From assembly GCA_023259015.1 (NCBI GenBank), contig JAHFRC010000010.1, positions 3,096 through 42,123 on the forward strand: a DNA stretch of 39,028 bases, read 5' to 3'. Position 1 is the first letter of the stretch; the number at the start of each line of letters is the position of its first letter. Made by a program: the position numbers and the translations under genes. Shown piece by piece: positions 9,062 to 18,437 of the stretch. A model generated the notes under the pieces. The model saw nothing but the letters and a program-made list of their open reading frames with translations. It was not told where the DNA came from and searched no databases. This DNA comes from Nitrosomonadales bacterium (GTDB lineage Bacteria; Pseudomonadota; Gammaproteobacteria; Burkholderiales; Gallionellaceae).

Positions 9062-10351
9062 ATGATCATGTTGCCACAAGAGCAAATACGTTTAGTGAGC
9101 TGGATGACCAAGAACACCTATGCCATGGTGTTGGCGGGCGGACGCGGCAGCCGCCTGCATCAATTGACGGACTGGCGCGCCAAACCGGCGGTGCCGTTTG
9201 GCGGAAAATTCCGCATCATCGATTTTGTGTTGTCGAATTGCGTCAATTCAGGCATCCGGCGCATCGGCGTGGCGACACAATACAAGTCGCACAGCCTGAT
9301 CCAGCATATCCAACATGGCTGGAGTTTTTTGAACGGCAAATTTGGCGAATTCATCGATGTATTGCCTGCCCAGCAATGGGTGCAGGAGTCGTGGTATCAG
9401 GGCACCGCCGATGCGGTTTACCAGAATCTGGATATTCTGCGCGAATCAGATCCTGATTATGTGCTGATACTGGCGGGCGACCATGTATACAAGATGGATT
9501 ACGGCAAGATGTTGGCCTTCCATGTGGAAAAGCGGGCCGACATGACCGTTGCCTGCATCGAGGTGCCTGTCAACGACGCCAAGGGTTTTGGCGTGATGGC
9601 GGTGGACGGGGAGTCGAGGGTGGTGAATTTCAGCGAGAAGCCGGAACATCCCTCACCGATTCCCGGCAAGCCTGATTTGGCGCTGGCCAGCATGGGCATT
9701 TATATATTCGGTACGGATTTTCTGAGGGAGCAGTTGATGCGTGATGCGAGTGATTCCAACTCATGCCACGATTTCGGCAAGGATATCATCCCGTATCTGG
9801 TGTCATCGGGCTACCGCGTGTTTGCCCAGAGTTTCAGCAGCAGCTGCATAAAAATGGATAGCGGAGAACCGTATTGGCGCGATGTGGGAACCATAGATTC
9901 CTACTGGGAGGCGAACATGGAACTTACCAAGGTGACCCCCGACCTCAACATGTACGATCAGGAGTGGCCGATCTGGACCCATCAGGAACAATTACCCCCG
10001 GCCAAATTTGTATTTGACGATGATGATCGCCGCGGCAAGGCGATTGATTCGCTGGTGTCTGGCGGCTGCATCATCAGCGGCGCAACCGTACGCCGTTCAT
10101 TGTTGTTCTCCAATGTGCGCGTAAACAGTTACAGCAATGTCGAAGACTCAGTGATCCTTCCCAACGTAGTGATAGGCAACAATGTCACGCTCAAGCGGGC
10201 GGTGGTGGACAAAAATTGTGTGATTCCCGACGATATGACGATTGGAATTTACCCTGAAGAAGATGCAGAACGGTTTTTTGTGACAGACAGGGGTATTACG
10301 CTTGTTACCCCTGAAATGCTTGGGCAGGATGATGTGCATGGTATTCGTTGA
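9062..10351 (+). CDS. glgC: Glucose-1-phosphate adenylyltransferase
   Basis: Makes ADP-glucose from ATP and glucose-1-phosphate, the committed step of bacterial glycogen synthesis. Seen: the nucleotidyltransferase loop [27 protein letters not shown], the glucose-1-phosphate-site region [11 protein letters not shown], and a C-terminal left-handed beta-helix (hexapeptide-like [24 protein letters not shown]). At 429 residues it is near the usual ~430. Start choice: 9062 leaves 20 residues before the VLAGG loop, close to characterised homologues; ATG at 9068 is an alternative and 9104 would be short. It is the first gene of glgC-GH57-malQ. No glycogen synthase (glgA) is visible in the window. Confidence 0.97.
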   Translation: MIMLPQEQIRLVSWMTKNTYAMVLAGGRGSRLHQLTDWRAKPAVPFGGKFRIIDFVLSNCVNSGIRRIGVATQYKSHSLIQHIQHGWSFLNGKFGEFIDVLPAQQWVQESWYQGTADAVYQNLDILRESDPDYVLILAGDHVYKMDYGKMLAFHVEKRADMTVACIEVPVNDAKGFGVMAVDGESRVVNFSEKPEHPSPIPGKPDLALASMGIYIFGTDFLREQLMRDASDSNSCHDFGKDIIPYLVSSGYRVFAQSFSSSCIKMDSGEPYWRDVGTIDSYWEANMELTKVTPDLNMYDQEWPIWTHQEQLPPAKFVFDDDDRRGKAIDSLVSGGCIISGATVRRSLLFSNVRVNSYSNVEDSVILPNVVIGNNVTLKRAVVDKNCVIPDDMTIGIYPEEDAERFFVTDRGITLVTPEMLGQDDVHGIR

Positions 10352-10400
10352 TCTTGGCCCCATGCCATAAAAGATATTTGCTGATTCAATCAAGTTTTTC

Positions 10401-12119
10401 ATGACTAAACCGCTCGATCTGGTTTTCCTCTGGCACATGCATCAGCCGGATTACCGCGATTATGCCACTGGTGATTTTGTATTGCCGTGGGTTTACCTGC
10501 ACGCCATCAAGGATTACACAGATATGGCATATCACCTGGAAAAATACCCGCGGGTGAAAGCGGTGGTGAATTTTGTGCCGGTACTACTGGATCAACTGGA
10601 AGATTACGCACAGCAATTCGCCAGCGGCCAACTGCGCGATCCGCTGCTGCGCTTGCTGGCGCGCGAGAATCTCAATGAGTTGAGCGAAACCGAGCGCGAC
10701 CTTGTATTCAACAGCTGTTTTCGCAGCAACCACCACAAGATGATCGAGCCGTATCCAACCTATCATCGCCTGTTTCAATTGTTCAAGACGCTCGAACCGG
10801 CAGGCAATGCGGGGCTTGTATATTTATCCGGGCAATATATCGTTGACCTGATTGTCTGGTATCACCTGGTGTGGTGCGGCGAAACCGTGCGCCGCGAGCA
10901 TGACCTGGTCATCCAACTGATGAGCAAGGAAGAAGGTTTCGACTATGCCGACCGCAGGCAACTGTTCGAATTGATCGGACAGCTTGTCACCGGCATCATC
11001 CCGCGTTACCGCAAGCTGGCCGAAAGCGGGCAAATCGAGATTTCCACCACACCGCATTACCATCCGCTTGCACCGTTGTTGCTGGATCTAAACAGCGCGC
11101 GCGAAAGCGTGCCGGAGAGCAGCCTGCCGCAATCGCATCGCTATCCGGGCGGGAAAAGCCGTGTACAGGCGCATCTGGCTTCCGCGAGGGAAAGCCACTA
11201 TGCCCGTTTCGGCCACACCCCGCAAGGCATCTGGCCGGCAGAAGGCGCGGTCTCAGCTTCGCTGCTGGAACTGTTGGTGGAGCAGAATTGCCGCTGGGTA
11301 GCAAGCGGACAGGGAGTGCTGGCCAACAGCCTGCGCGCCGCCAACCCATCCATGCCTGACCGCATACAATACCTCTATCGCCCCTACCGGGTACAAGGTA
11401 TGGCTAGCAGCATGCGCTGTTTTTTTCGCGATGACCACTTGTCCGACTTGATCGGCTTCGAATATTCCCGGTGGTTCGGCAAGGATGCGGCGCTGCATTT
11501 TGTATCCCAGCTCGAGACGATTGCGCAACAGGCGCCAGAGGGAGAAACGCCGCTGGTAAGCGTCATCCTGGATGGTGAAAATGCGTGGGAATCATACCCG
11601 TATAACGGCTATCACTTTCTGCAGGACATGTACTCCGTGCTGCAGGCACACACGGAAATTTGCACCACGACTTTTAGCGAATACCTTGACCGGCGTGAGG
11701 CGAAAGGTGGGCAGGGGTTTGCCAAGGATGGAGTATTGCCGCGCCTGGTGGCGGGCAGTTGGGTGTATGGCACATTTTCCACATGGATAGGCTCGCCCGA
11801 CAAGAATCGTGCTTGGGATTTATTGTGCGTGGCGAAGCAGAGCTATGACATGGTAACGGCAAGCGGACGTTTGAATGAGGAAGAGTTAAAAGCCGCCGAG
11901 AGGCAATTGGCTTCATGCGAAAGCTCCGACTGGTTCTGGTGGTTTGGCGATTACAACCCTTCCCATGCGGTGGCGAGTTTTGACCATTTGTACCGCAATA
12001 ATCTGATGCAGCTATACCGCCTGTTGAAACTGCCAATACCGGCAATGCTGCACAACCCGATCAGCCAGGGCGGCGGCGCGCCGGAAGCGGGCGGTGCGAT
12101 GCGGCGCGGCTCCAGTTAA
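10401..12119 (+). CDS. Glycoside hydrolase family 57 alpha-glucan-active enzyme
   Basis: GH57 enzymes include alpha-amylases, amylopullulanases, 4-alpha-glucanotransferases and branching enzymes. The conserved regions are visible: HQP in LWHMHQPDYRD near the N-terminus, the nucleophile region GIWPAEGAVS, and the acid/base region ILDGENAWESYPYNGYHFL, followed by the helical C-terminal part (WFWWFGDYNPSH). There is no signal peptide, so it acts in the cytoplasm. At 572 residues it lacks the extra domains of large secreted amylopullulanases. It lies 49 bp after glgC and ends immediately before the malQ start, which implies a role in storing or mobilising glycogen. The exact specificity cannot be read from sequence. 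Confidence 0.9.
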   Translation: MTKPLDLVFLWHMHQPDYRDYATGDFVLPWVYLHAIKDYTDMAYHLEKYPRVKAVVNFVPVLLDQLEDYAQQFASGQLRDPLLRLLARENLNELSETERDLVFNSCFRSNHHKMIEPYPTYHRLFQLFKTLEPAGNAGLVYLSGQYIVDLIVWYHLVWCGETVRREHDLVIQLMSKEEGFDYADRRQLFELIGQLVTGIIPRYRKLAESGQIEISTTPHYHPLAPLLLDLNSARESVPESSLPQSHRYPGGKSRVQAHLASARESHYARFGHTPQGIWPAEGAVSASLLELLVEQNCRWVASGQGVLANSLRAANPSMPDRIQYLYRPYRVQGMASSMRCFFRDDHLSDLIGFEYSRWFGKDAALHFVSQLETIAQQAPEGETPLVSVILDGENAWESYPYNGYHFLQDMYSVLQAHTEICTTTFSEYLDRREAKGGQGFAKDGVLPRLVAGSWVYGTFSTWIGSPDKNRAWDLLCVAKQSYDMVTASGRLNEEELKAAERQLASCESSDWFWWFGDYNPSHAVASFDHLYRNNLMQLYRLLKLPIPAMLHNPISQGGGAPEAGGAMRRGSS

Positions 12120-13619
12120 ATGCTGATAGATCGCGCCAGCGGCATATTGCTGCACCTGACATCCCTTCCGGGCGCGTTCGGTGCCGGCGATTTTGGCACG
12201 GACGCCTACAAGTTTGTCGACTGGCTGGTAAGCGCGGGCCAAACCCGTTGGCAAGTTCTGCCCCTCGGTGAAATAGGCCCGGGAAACTCTCCATTCATGA
12301 GCGGCTCGGCCTTTGCCGGCAACATCCTTTTGATTGATCTTGCCGAATTGGCCTCACATGGTTGGCTTGTTCACGAGGATCTGACACCTCATCCGAAATT
12401 TTGTGCCGACCGCGCAAACTTCATGCTCATGCGCCCGTTTCGCATGGAGCGGCTGCATCGCGCTGCCGAGAGTTTTTTTACGAGCTGTCCCGACAAGATG
12501 CACAGGGCATATGACGAGTTCTGCGCGGCTGAAAGCGAATGGCTGGAAGACTATGCCCTATTCATGACAATCTCGGAGCGCGAAAGTTGGCGCGAGTGGA
12601 GCCACTGGCCAAAGGAAATCAAATACAGGGATCCGCAGAAACTATACCACCTGAAAAAAAACTGCGTGGGCGAAATCGGTTTCTGGAAATTCTGCCAATG
12701 GTGTTTTGCGCGCCAATGGTCAAGATTGAAACGTTATGCCAATGAGCGCGGCATTTGCATCATCGGTGACATGCCGATATTCGTGGCTTATCAAAGCGCC
12801 GACGTGTGGTCGCATCAGGAACTGTTCGAACTGGACGGGAATGGACGTCCATCCGTTGTTGCCGGGGTGCCGCCCGATTACTTCAGCGAGACCGGGCAAC
12901 TGTGGGGGAATCCGCTCTACCGCTGGGATGTTCACAAGGAAACCGGTTACGCGTGGTGGGTGGCGCGGTTACGGCAAGCACTCCGGCAAGCCGACCTGGT
13001 GCGGGTCGATCATTTTCGTGGCTTCGCCGCTTACTGGGAAATTCCCGCAGATGCCCCCAATGCAATCAGCGGAAAGTGGGAATCGGGTCCCGGTGAAAAA
13101 CTGTTTGAAGCATTCGAACAGAAATTCCCGCATCTGCCCATCATCGCCGAGGACTTGGGTTTGATCACCCCGGATGTGTTGGAGTTGCGCGATAAATTCA
13201 AACTGCCGGGTATGCGCATCCTGCAGTTTGCTTTCGGTGACGGGGTGGGCAATCCTTTCTTACCGCACAATTACGTGACTAACACCATCGCCTATACGGG
13301 AACCCATGATAACGACACCAGCATAGGCTGGTGGAGCACCGTGCCAGATCATGAGAAGACCTTTGCCCGGCAGTATCTCGGCATAGACAACGACGGGGAG
13401 AAGATCGGTTGGGCCATGATGCACGCTCTTTCCAAATCGGTGGCAAATACAGTCATCTTTCCCATGCAGGATGTGCTTGGCTTATCCGGCGAACATCGCA
13501 TGAATTACCCGGGCCACCCGATCGGGAATTGGGAATGGAGGTTTTCATGGGACATGGTCAAGCCGGAGCATGCGGAGGCATTGGTGGAGATGAGTGTGGA
13601 GTATGGAAGGAAGGGGTAG
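12120..13619 (+). CDS. malQ: 4-alpha-glucanotransferase (GH77, amylomaltase)
   Basis: Transfers alpha-1,4-glucan segments between chains and releases glucose; in glycogen clusters it recycles the short maltooligosaccharides left by debranching. GH77 motifs are seen: GDMPIFVAYQSADVW, the nucleophile region LVRVDHFRGFAAYWEIP, the acid/base region PIIAEDLGLITPDV, and AYTGTHDNDTSIGWW. The length of 499 is typical of bacterial MalQ of this short type. The ATG directly follows the GH57 stop codon with no spacer, so translational coupling is likely. It is the last gene of the glgC operon. Confidence 0.96.
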   Translation: MLIDRASGILLHLTSLPGAFGAGDFGTDAYKFVDWLVSAGQTRWQVLPLGEIGPGNSPFMSGSAFAGNILLIDLAELASHGWLVHEDLTPHPKFCADRANFMLMRPFRMERLHRAAESFFTSCPDKMHRAYDEFCAAESEWLEDYALFMTISERESWREWSHWPKEIKYRDPQKLYHLKKNCVGEIGFWKFCQWCFARQWSRLKRYANERGICIIGDMPIFVAYQSADVWSHQELFELDGNGRPSVVAGVPPDYFSETGQLWGNPLYRWDVHKETGYAWWVARLRQALRQADLVRVDHFRGFAAYWEIPADAPNAISGKWESGPGEKLFEAFEQKFPHLPIIAEDLGLITPDVLELRDKFKLPGMRILQFAFGDGVGNPFLPHNYVTNTIAYTGTHDNDTSIGWWSTVPDHEKTFARQYLGIDNDGEKIGWAMMHALSKSVANTVIFPMQDVLGLSGEHRMNYPGHPIGNWEWRFSWDMVKPEHAEALVEMSVEYGRKG

Positions 13620-13658
13620 TAAACGGGGAGCGGCCCCGCTAGATTTACGGACTACCCC
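13613..13658. terminator. Interrupted hairpin between convergent malQ and pgl
   Basis: Outer arms GGGGTAGT (13613-13620) and ACTACCCC (13651-13658) pair perfectly, and an inner CGGGG/CCCCG stem (13624-13628 with 13634-13638) has a five-base loop. The malQ stop codon lies in the left arm. There is no T-tract, so intrinsic termination is uncertain. Its position between two converging genes fits a shared transcript end. Confidence 0.4.
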
Positions 13659-13678
13659 CGGCAGCCCATGCACACCAA

Positions 13679-14392
13679 CTAACTTCCAATCAACCCACTT
13701 TCAAGATAAACATCCACCCCCCCCTCTGGAGCAATTGCCGCCGCAGGAATATCCACACCCTTCCGCCAATCACTGATCGCCTGTTGTTTCGCCGCACCCG
13801 TCACCAGAAACACGACCTGTCTTGCCGCACTCAGGCGTTGTGCAGAAAGTGACACTCTTTGCGGCGGGGGTTTGGGTGCATCAAGCACGGCGATGGTGGC
13901 GGGTGCGCCGGGTGTGTTGCCCAGGTCATGATCGGGAAACAGGCTAGCGGTGTGGCCGTCTTCGCCCAGCCCCAGCAGCACCAGATCAAATAGCTCGATG
14001 TTCGCCAGCGTCTGCGCATAATTATTGGCTGCGATTTCTGCGCCTTTTTCTGCGGGAATAAGATGAATCTGGCTGGCGGGAATGGCGACATGATCCAGCC
14101 AGGCCAGTGCGGCCATACGGCTGTTGCGCTCGGCATGGCCGGGCGATAGGCAGCGCTCGTCGCCGAAATACACATGCCATGCAGCCCAGTCTGCATCGGC
14201 CTTACGCAGCAGCTCATACACGCGGCGCGGCGTCGTGCCGCCGGCCAGCACGATATGGAATGCACCGCGCAGGTTGATGGCCTTCCGTGCGGAATTCAAT
14301 ATCGCTTGCAATGCTGCCTGCTCCAGTTCGGCGGTTGTGGGGTAAGCGTGCCAGCGGCATTTTTGCGGTGGGTCGCTTTTCAATAAAGGCAT
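13679..14392 (-). CDS. pgl: 6-phosphogluconolactonase
   Basis: Hydrolyses 6-phosphogluconolactone, the step between Zwf and Gnd. Family motifs: LAGGTTPRRVYELL near the N-terminus, VYFGDERCLSPGHAERNSRM, and LGLGEDGHTASLFPDHDL with the catalytic-site His. I place the start at ATG 14392 (237 residues, normal for the family). The frame continues open to 14563, but that extension translates the dispersed repeat at 14472-14558 (giving the tell-tale VRPELVEG) and has no family similarity. The gene is divergent from gnd-zwf, so all three oxidative pentose phosphate genes are adjacent. Confidence 0.93.
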   Translation of the reverse strand: MPLLKSDPPQKCRWHAYPTTAELEQAALQAILNSARKAINLRGAFHIVLAGGTTPRRVYELLRKADADWAAWHVYFGDERCLSPGHAERNSRMAALAWLDHVAIPASQIHLIPAEKGAEIAANNYAQTLANIELFDLVLLGLGEDGHTASLFPDHDLGNTPGAPATIAVLDAPKPPPQRVSLSAQRLSAARQVVFLVTGAAKQQAISDWRKGVDIPAAAIAPEGGVDVYLESGLIGS

Positions 14393-14471
14393 ATAATCCG
14401 TCCAGTAGTACGATGATAATACGATTCTACGGCGGGTATGAATCGGTTGTGTAGTGTATGGTGAAATATAA

Positions 14472-14558
14472 ACTCCGTTCGGGCTGGGCTTGTCGAAGCC
14501 TGGTTCAATCTTGCCGAAGCGATCCATTTTCCCTTCGACAAGCTCAGGGCGAACGGAC
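14472..14558. repeat. Inverted pair of a dispersed repeat (REP/BIME-like)
   Basis: TCCGTTCG..CTG.GCTTGTCGAAG occurs on the plus strand from 14472 and on the minus strand ending near 14558, separated by ~33 bp, so the pair could fold into a long imperfect hairpin. A third diverged copy sits at 34888-34909. The pair occupies the divergent pgl-gnd intergenic region and is the sequence that spuriously lengthens the pgl frame. Confidence 0.7.
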
Positions 14559-14607
14559 TTCAAGTATTATCTGGCCGAATCAATAATTATTTTCTCAGGG
14601 AGTTTCT

Positions 14608-15522
14608 ATGCGAATGGCGATGATAGGGTTGGGCAAAATGGGCGGCAACATGGTGCGCCGGTTGCGTCGCGGCGGTATCGAGGTAGTTGGGTTTGACCGC
14701 GCTTCGGAAGTGGTAGCGCAACTCGCCAAAGAGGAAGGCATGATTGCCGCCGCATCGGTGTCCGACGCAGTATCGAAATTATCCGGCCCGCGCGTGGTGT
14801 GGCTGATGCTGCCGAGCGGCGATCCGACCGAGCAGCAAATTCGCGCGCTGGCGCCGTTGCTGAAGACGGGTGACATCGTCGTGGACGGCGGCAACTCGAA
14901 CTACCACGACAGCCAGCGGCGCGGCGCATGGCTGGCGGAGCAGGGTATCGGCTTCATGGATGCGGGCACCTCGGGCGGTATCTGGGGGCTGGAGAACGGC
15001 TATTGCCTGATGGTCGGGGCGGCTTCGGAAGTGGCGCAAATAATGGCGCCCATCCTCAAGGTGCTGGCGCCATCCGCAGAGCGCGGCTGGGCGCATGTGG
15101 GGCCGGTCGGTGCGGGGCACTTCACCAAGATGATCCATAACGGCATCGAGTACGGCATGATGCAGGCTTTCGCCGAGGGGCTGGAACTCATGCATGGCAA
15201 AAAAGAATTCAATCTGGATCTGGCGCAGATCACCGAGCTGTGGCGGCACAGTTCGGTGGTGCGCAGCTGGCTGCTCGACCTTACCGCCGAGGCGTTGCAG
15301 CACGACCAGAAACTGGAGAACATCGCGCCTTACGTCGCCGATTCGGGCGAAGGGCGTTGGACGGTGGTGGAGGCGATAGACCAAGGAGTTGCAGCACCGG
15401 TGCTGACGCTGGCGTTGCAGATGCGCTTTACCAGCCAGAACGAAACCGGTTACGGCTATCGCCTGTTATCCACGATGCGCAATGCATTCGGCGGTCACGC
15501 AGTAAAACACACCAACGGTTAA
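14608..15522 (+). CDS. gnd: 6-phosphogluconate dehydrogenase, decarboxylating (short ~300-residue type)
   Basis: Oxidatively decarboxylates 6-phosphogluconate to ribulose-5-phosphate. Seen: a Rossmann motif at the extreme N-terminus (MIGLGKMGGNMVRRL), DGGNSNYHDS, MDAGTSGGIWGLENGYC and the catalytic region HFTKMIHNGIEYGMMQ with Lys and Asn. At 304 residues it belongs to the short class, not the ~470-residue class; that class often prefers NAD, though cofactor preference cannot be proven here. AGGGAG a few bases upstream supports the ATG. zwf follows after 12 bp. Confidence 0.95.
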   Translation: MRMAMIGLGKMGGNMVRRLRRGGIEVVGFDRASEVVAQLAKEEGMIAAASVSDAVSKLSGPRVVWLMLPSGDPTEQQIRALAPLLKTGDIVVDGGNSNYHDSQRRGAWLAEQGIGFMDAGTSGGIWGLENGYCLMVGAASEVAQIMAPILKVLAPSAERGWAHVGPVGAGHFTKMIHNGIEYGMMQAFAEGLELMHGKKEFNLDLAQITELWRHSSVVRSWLLDLTAEALQHDQKLENIAPYVADSGEGRWTVVEAIDQGVAAPVLTLALQMRFTSQNETGYGYRLLSTMRNAFGGHAVKHTNG

Positions 15523-15534
15523 GGGCGGCTGAAA

Positions 15535-17040
15535 ATGAAAACCATGGAACCCTGTACGCTGGTGATATTCGGTGCTGCCGGCAACCTGAGCCGGCTCAAG
15601 CTGATTCCGTCTCTGTTCCGCCTGGAGATAGCCAGGCGGTTGCCCGAGTGCTTGTCCATACTCGGCTGCAGCATCGAGCCGCGTCAGCGTGAGGAATGGA
15701 TAGAAGAGATTGTCAAAATGCTGCAGCCGATCTATCCGCAGGGGATAGATAAAGCGGCCCTGGAGCGCTTTTGCGCGCGCATGCACTACCATGCCATCCC
15801 GCCCGGTGATGACGCCGCCTACTCGCGTTTGAAGCAGTTGCTGGAGGGGGATAAAACCTTTCCTCCCAACATGGTGTTCTACATGTCGGTCAGCCCTGCG
15901 GCGTTCCCGGATATCGTGGATAAATTGGGCAGCGTGGGTCTGCTTCAGCAGAAACACGGCTGGCGCCGCGTGGTGATCGAAAAACCTTTCGGCTACGATT
16001 TGTTGAGCGCGCAGACTCTGCAAGGAAGTTTGTACAACCACCTGAACGAACCGCAAATTTACCGCATTGACCATTATCTCGGCAAAGGCACGGTGCAGAA
16101 TGTGATGGTGTTCCGCTTCGCTAATTTGCTGCTGGAGCCGCTGTGGAACCACCACTATATCGACCATGTGCAAATCACCCAGTCCGAGACCTTGGGCATC
16201 GGCGGGCGCGCCGGTTATTACGAAGGAGCAGGCGCGTTGCGCGACATGATCCAGAGCCACTTGTTGCAGTTGATGGCTTTGGTGGCGATGGAACCGCCGC
16301 TGACCATAGCTGCGGAGCATTTGCGCGATGAAAAAGTGAAAGTGTTGAAAGCGATACGGCCGATCACGCAGAATTCGGTGCATGCGCATGCGTTTCGCGC
16401 GCAATACACCAGCGGTACTATTGATGGGCAGACGGTTCCCGGCTATCTGGAAGAGAATGGCGTGGCGCAGGACAGCACTACGGAAACTTACGCAGCCTTG
16501 AAGTTATTCATCGACAACTGGCGTTGGGCGGGAGTGCCGTTTTACCTGCGCACCGGCAAGCGCATGGCGGAAAACAGTTCGGCAATCTGCATCCGCTTCA
16601 AGAACACGCCGCAGGATTTGCTGCGCCGCACGCGCCAGGGCCCGCCGCAGCCAAACTGGATCATGCTGGGCATACAGCCCGATGACTGCATGAAAATGGA
16701 ATTGCAGGTAAAGGTGCCGGGGCTGGATTTGCACACCCGGTCTCTCAGCCTGGATGCCACATACCGCAAGGAGACCGACGAGGATTTCGACGCTTACGCC
16801 GGCCTGCTGCTGGACGTGATGCAAGGCGACCCTTCGCTGTTTCTGCGTATAGACGAAGTGGAGGCGGCATGGCGCGTGGTAGATCCCATCCTCAAGGTAT
16901 GGGCGATGGAGCGCGACTTCATCAATACTTATCCGGCTGGCAGTTGGGGGCCGCGCGGCACCTACCGGCTGTTTGACCGCGAAGACCAGTTCTGGCGCCA
17001 TTCATTGAATCTGGATGGAGCCAATTTGACGGCTTATTGA
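15535..17040 (+). CDS. zwf: Glucose-6-phosphate 1-dehydrogenase (slightly divergent)
   Basis: First step of the oxidative pentose phosphate pathway, yielding NAD(P)H. The substrate-site signature reads YRIDHYLGKGTVQN; the Asp-His and Lys are kept, but the residue after Lys is Gly instead of the usual Glu/Gln. The coenzyme loop is FGAAGNLSRLKLIPSLF, with Asn where most homologues have Asp (GASGDLA). IEKPFGYD, GGRAGYYEGAGALRDMIQSH and PFYLRTGKRM are well preserved. At 501 residues it has normal length. It is co-transcribed with gnd. The substitutions suggest a subfamily variant, not decay; which cofactor it uses is open. Confidence 0.93.
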   Translation: MKTMEPCTLVIFGAAGNLSRLKLIPSLFRLEIARRLPECLSILGCSIEPRQREEWIEEIVKMLQPIYPQGIDKAALERFCARMHYHAIPPGDDAAYSRLKQLLEGDKTFPPNMVFYMSVSPAAFPDIVDKLGSVGLLQQKHGWRRVVIEKPFGYDLLSAQTLQGSLYNHLNEPQIYRIDHYLGKGTVQNVMVFRFANLLLEPLWNHHYIDHVQITQSETLGIGGRAGYYEGAGALRDMIQSHLLQLMALVAMEPPLTIAAEHLRDEKVKVLKAIRPITQNSVHAHAFRAQYTSGTIDGQTVPGYLEENGVAQDSTTETYAALKLFIDNWRWAGVPFYLRTGKRMAENSSAICIRFKNTPQDLLRRTRQGPPQPNWIMLGIQPDDCMKMELQVKVPGLDLHTRSLSLDATYRKETDEDFDAYAGLLLDVMQGDPSLFLRIDEVEAAWRVVDPILKVWAMERDFINTYPAGSWGPRGTYRLFDREDQFWRHSLNLDGANLTAY

Positions 17041-17124
17041 TGGCGGATTACAGCACGTTTGAATTAACCGCCAGGGAGGGTGTTTCAGGGCAGTCTGGTT
17101 TTAATTTTTGAATGGGAGAGTCAT

Positions 17125-18024
17125 ATGCACATTCTAATTACCGGGGGAACTGGCCTGATCGGTCGGCAGCTTTGCAAGGCACTGTTGGCGGAGCGGCATG
17201 AATTGACTGTGTTTAGCCGCAATCCGGCATCCGTTCCGGTTAAATGCGGCACAGGGGCTCACGCGATGGCCGCGCTTAGCGAGTGGCAGCCGGGAAAAAC
17301 TTTCGATGCCGTCATCAATCTGGCGGGGGAGCCGATTGTGGATGCAAGCTGGACGGCACGGCGCAAGCAGGTCTTGTGGGATAGCCGCGTCACCTTAACT
17401 GGTGAGCTGGTGAAACATATATCTTCTGCAGGGCGTAAACCGGCGGTGTTTTTGAGTGGCTCTGCGGTGGGTTATTACGGCAACCGCGGCGATATCGAGT
17501 TGGACGAGGCAGCTGATGCAGGAGATAATTTTGCCGCGCATCTGTGCAAGGCGTGGGAAGATGCGGCGCGTGGCGCAGAACTGGTTGGGGTGAGAGTGTG
17601 CCTGTTGCGCACCGGTTTGGTGTTAAGCGGCGACGGCGGCTTGCTGGGGAAAATGCTGTTGCCGTTCAAGCTTGGTATGGGTGCGCGCCTGGGTGACGGA
17701 AAACAGTGGATGAGCTGGGTGCATATAGACGATTATGTGGCGATGCTGCTCAGGTTGTTGCACGATGCCCAAGCCAGTGGGCCATACAACATGACTGCGC
17801 CGCAACCGGCCAACAATGCGGAATTTACCGCTACCCTGGCGAAAGTGCTGCATCGCCCGGCATTCTTTGTGGCGCCGGCGCCGCTGCTGAAATTGGCGAT
17901 GGGCGAACGCGCATGCCTGATGCTGGAAGGGCAAAAAGTAATGCCCGGCAGGATGTCCGCTGCCGGCTATCACTTCAAGTTTTCCAATCTGGAAAACGCG
18001 CTCAGCAATTTGCTGGGCAAGTAA
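17125..18024 (+). CDS. TIGR01777/YfcH-family NAD(P)-dependent epimerase-like protein
   Basis: An extended SDR-fold protein: the Rossmann loop ITGGTGLIGRQLC is at the N-terminus, followed by VINLAGEPI, FLSGSAVGYYGNRGD (Tyr at the SDR active-site position), MSWVHIDDYV, and a C-terminal DUF1731-like part (FFVAPAPLLKLAMGE). These match the YfcH family, whose substrate is unknown. I chose ATG 17125 over an upstream in-frame start at 17080 because GGGAG lies 7-8 bp before it and the Rossmann motif then falls at residue 4. At 299 residues it has the typical length. It starts 84 bp after zwf and may be on a separate transcript. Confidence 0.88.
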   Translation: MHILITGGTGLIGRQLCKALLAERHELTVFSRNPASVPVKCGTGAHAMAALSEWQPGKTFDAVINLAGEPIVDASWTARRKQVLWDSRVTLTGELVKHISSAGRKPAVFLSGSAVGYYGNRGDIELDEAADAGDNFAAHLCKAWEDAARGAELVGVRVCLLRTGLVLSGDGGLLGKMLLPFKLGMGARLGDGKQWMSWVHIDDYVAMLLRLLHDAQASGPYNMTAPQPANNAEFTATLAKVLHRPAFFVAPAPLLKLAMGERACLMLEGQKVMPGRMSAAGYHFKFSNLENALSNLLGK

Positions 18025-18269
18025 TTCTAATTCAAAATTAAAAGTGCATTCTTGCAGGGCGGGTGAATCCGCTGGATCAAGCTGTTTGGCACAGGCCGAC
18101 CTATGGGTTATTGTGCTTTTAAAATGAGCATGGAATAGCATTTTGCGCCGTCGTATGCCGGTAAATACGGCGAATTCAGGAATGAAGTGCAATTTTGAGT
18201 AACGCTGGTTGGAAGGGCAAGATGCAGTAGCATCCGTGCCTTTTTGACCAGCCAGTCGAAATTGCAAAA

Positions 18270-18437
18270 ATGGACTACATACACCTTACCCAAGAAGAAC
18301 GATACCAGATTTACGCCTTGAAGAAGGCGGGACTCAAACAGAGCGAGATAGCCAGATTGCTAGAACGAAGTGCATCAACCATCAGCAGGGAATTGGCTCG
18401 TAACTGTGGTCGATGCGGATATATGGCCCGCAGATGA
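18270..18437 (+). mobile_element. IS30-family transposase N-terminal remnant
   Basis: This 55-codon frame starts at ATG 18270 and encodes the N-terminal helix-turn-helix of IS30 transposases (HLTQEERYQIYALKKAGLKQ, SEIARLLERSASTISRELAR). It ends at a stop shortly after the HTH. The DDE catalytic domain is absent, so it cannot transpose. The right boundary falls inside a sirtuin gene fragment at ~18400-18412. I could not identify terminal inverted repeats. The 245 bp between the YfcH-like gene and this ATG hold no supportable gene and may include more of the element. Confidence 0.8.

Noticed and set aside
13679-14563. Long version of pgl starting at 14563
   Set aside because: The extra 57 residues translate the dispersed repeat and non-conserved sequence; ATG 14392 gives the normal family length.
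15466-16404. 312-residue frame antisense to zwf
   Set aside because: Shadow of a well-supported gene with antisense-type composition.
17623-18267. 214-residue minus-strand frame across the YfcH-like gene end and the IS30 scar
   Set aside because: It is antisense to a supported gene for much of its length and has no family features.
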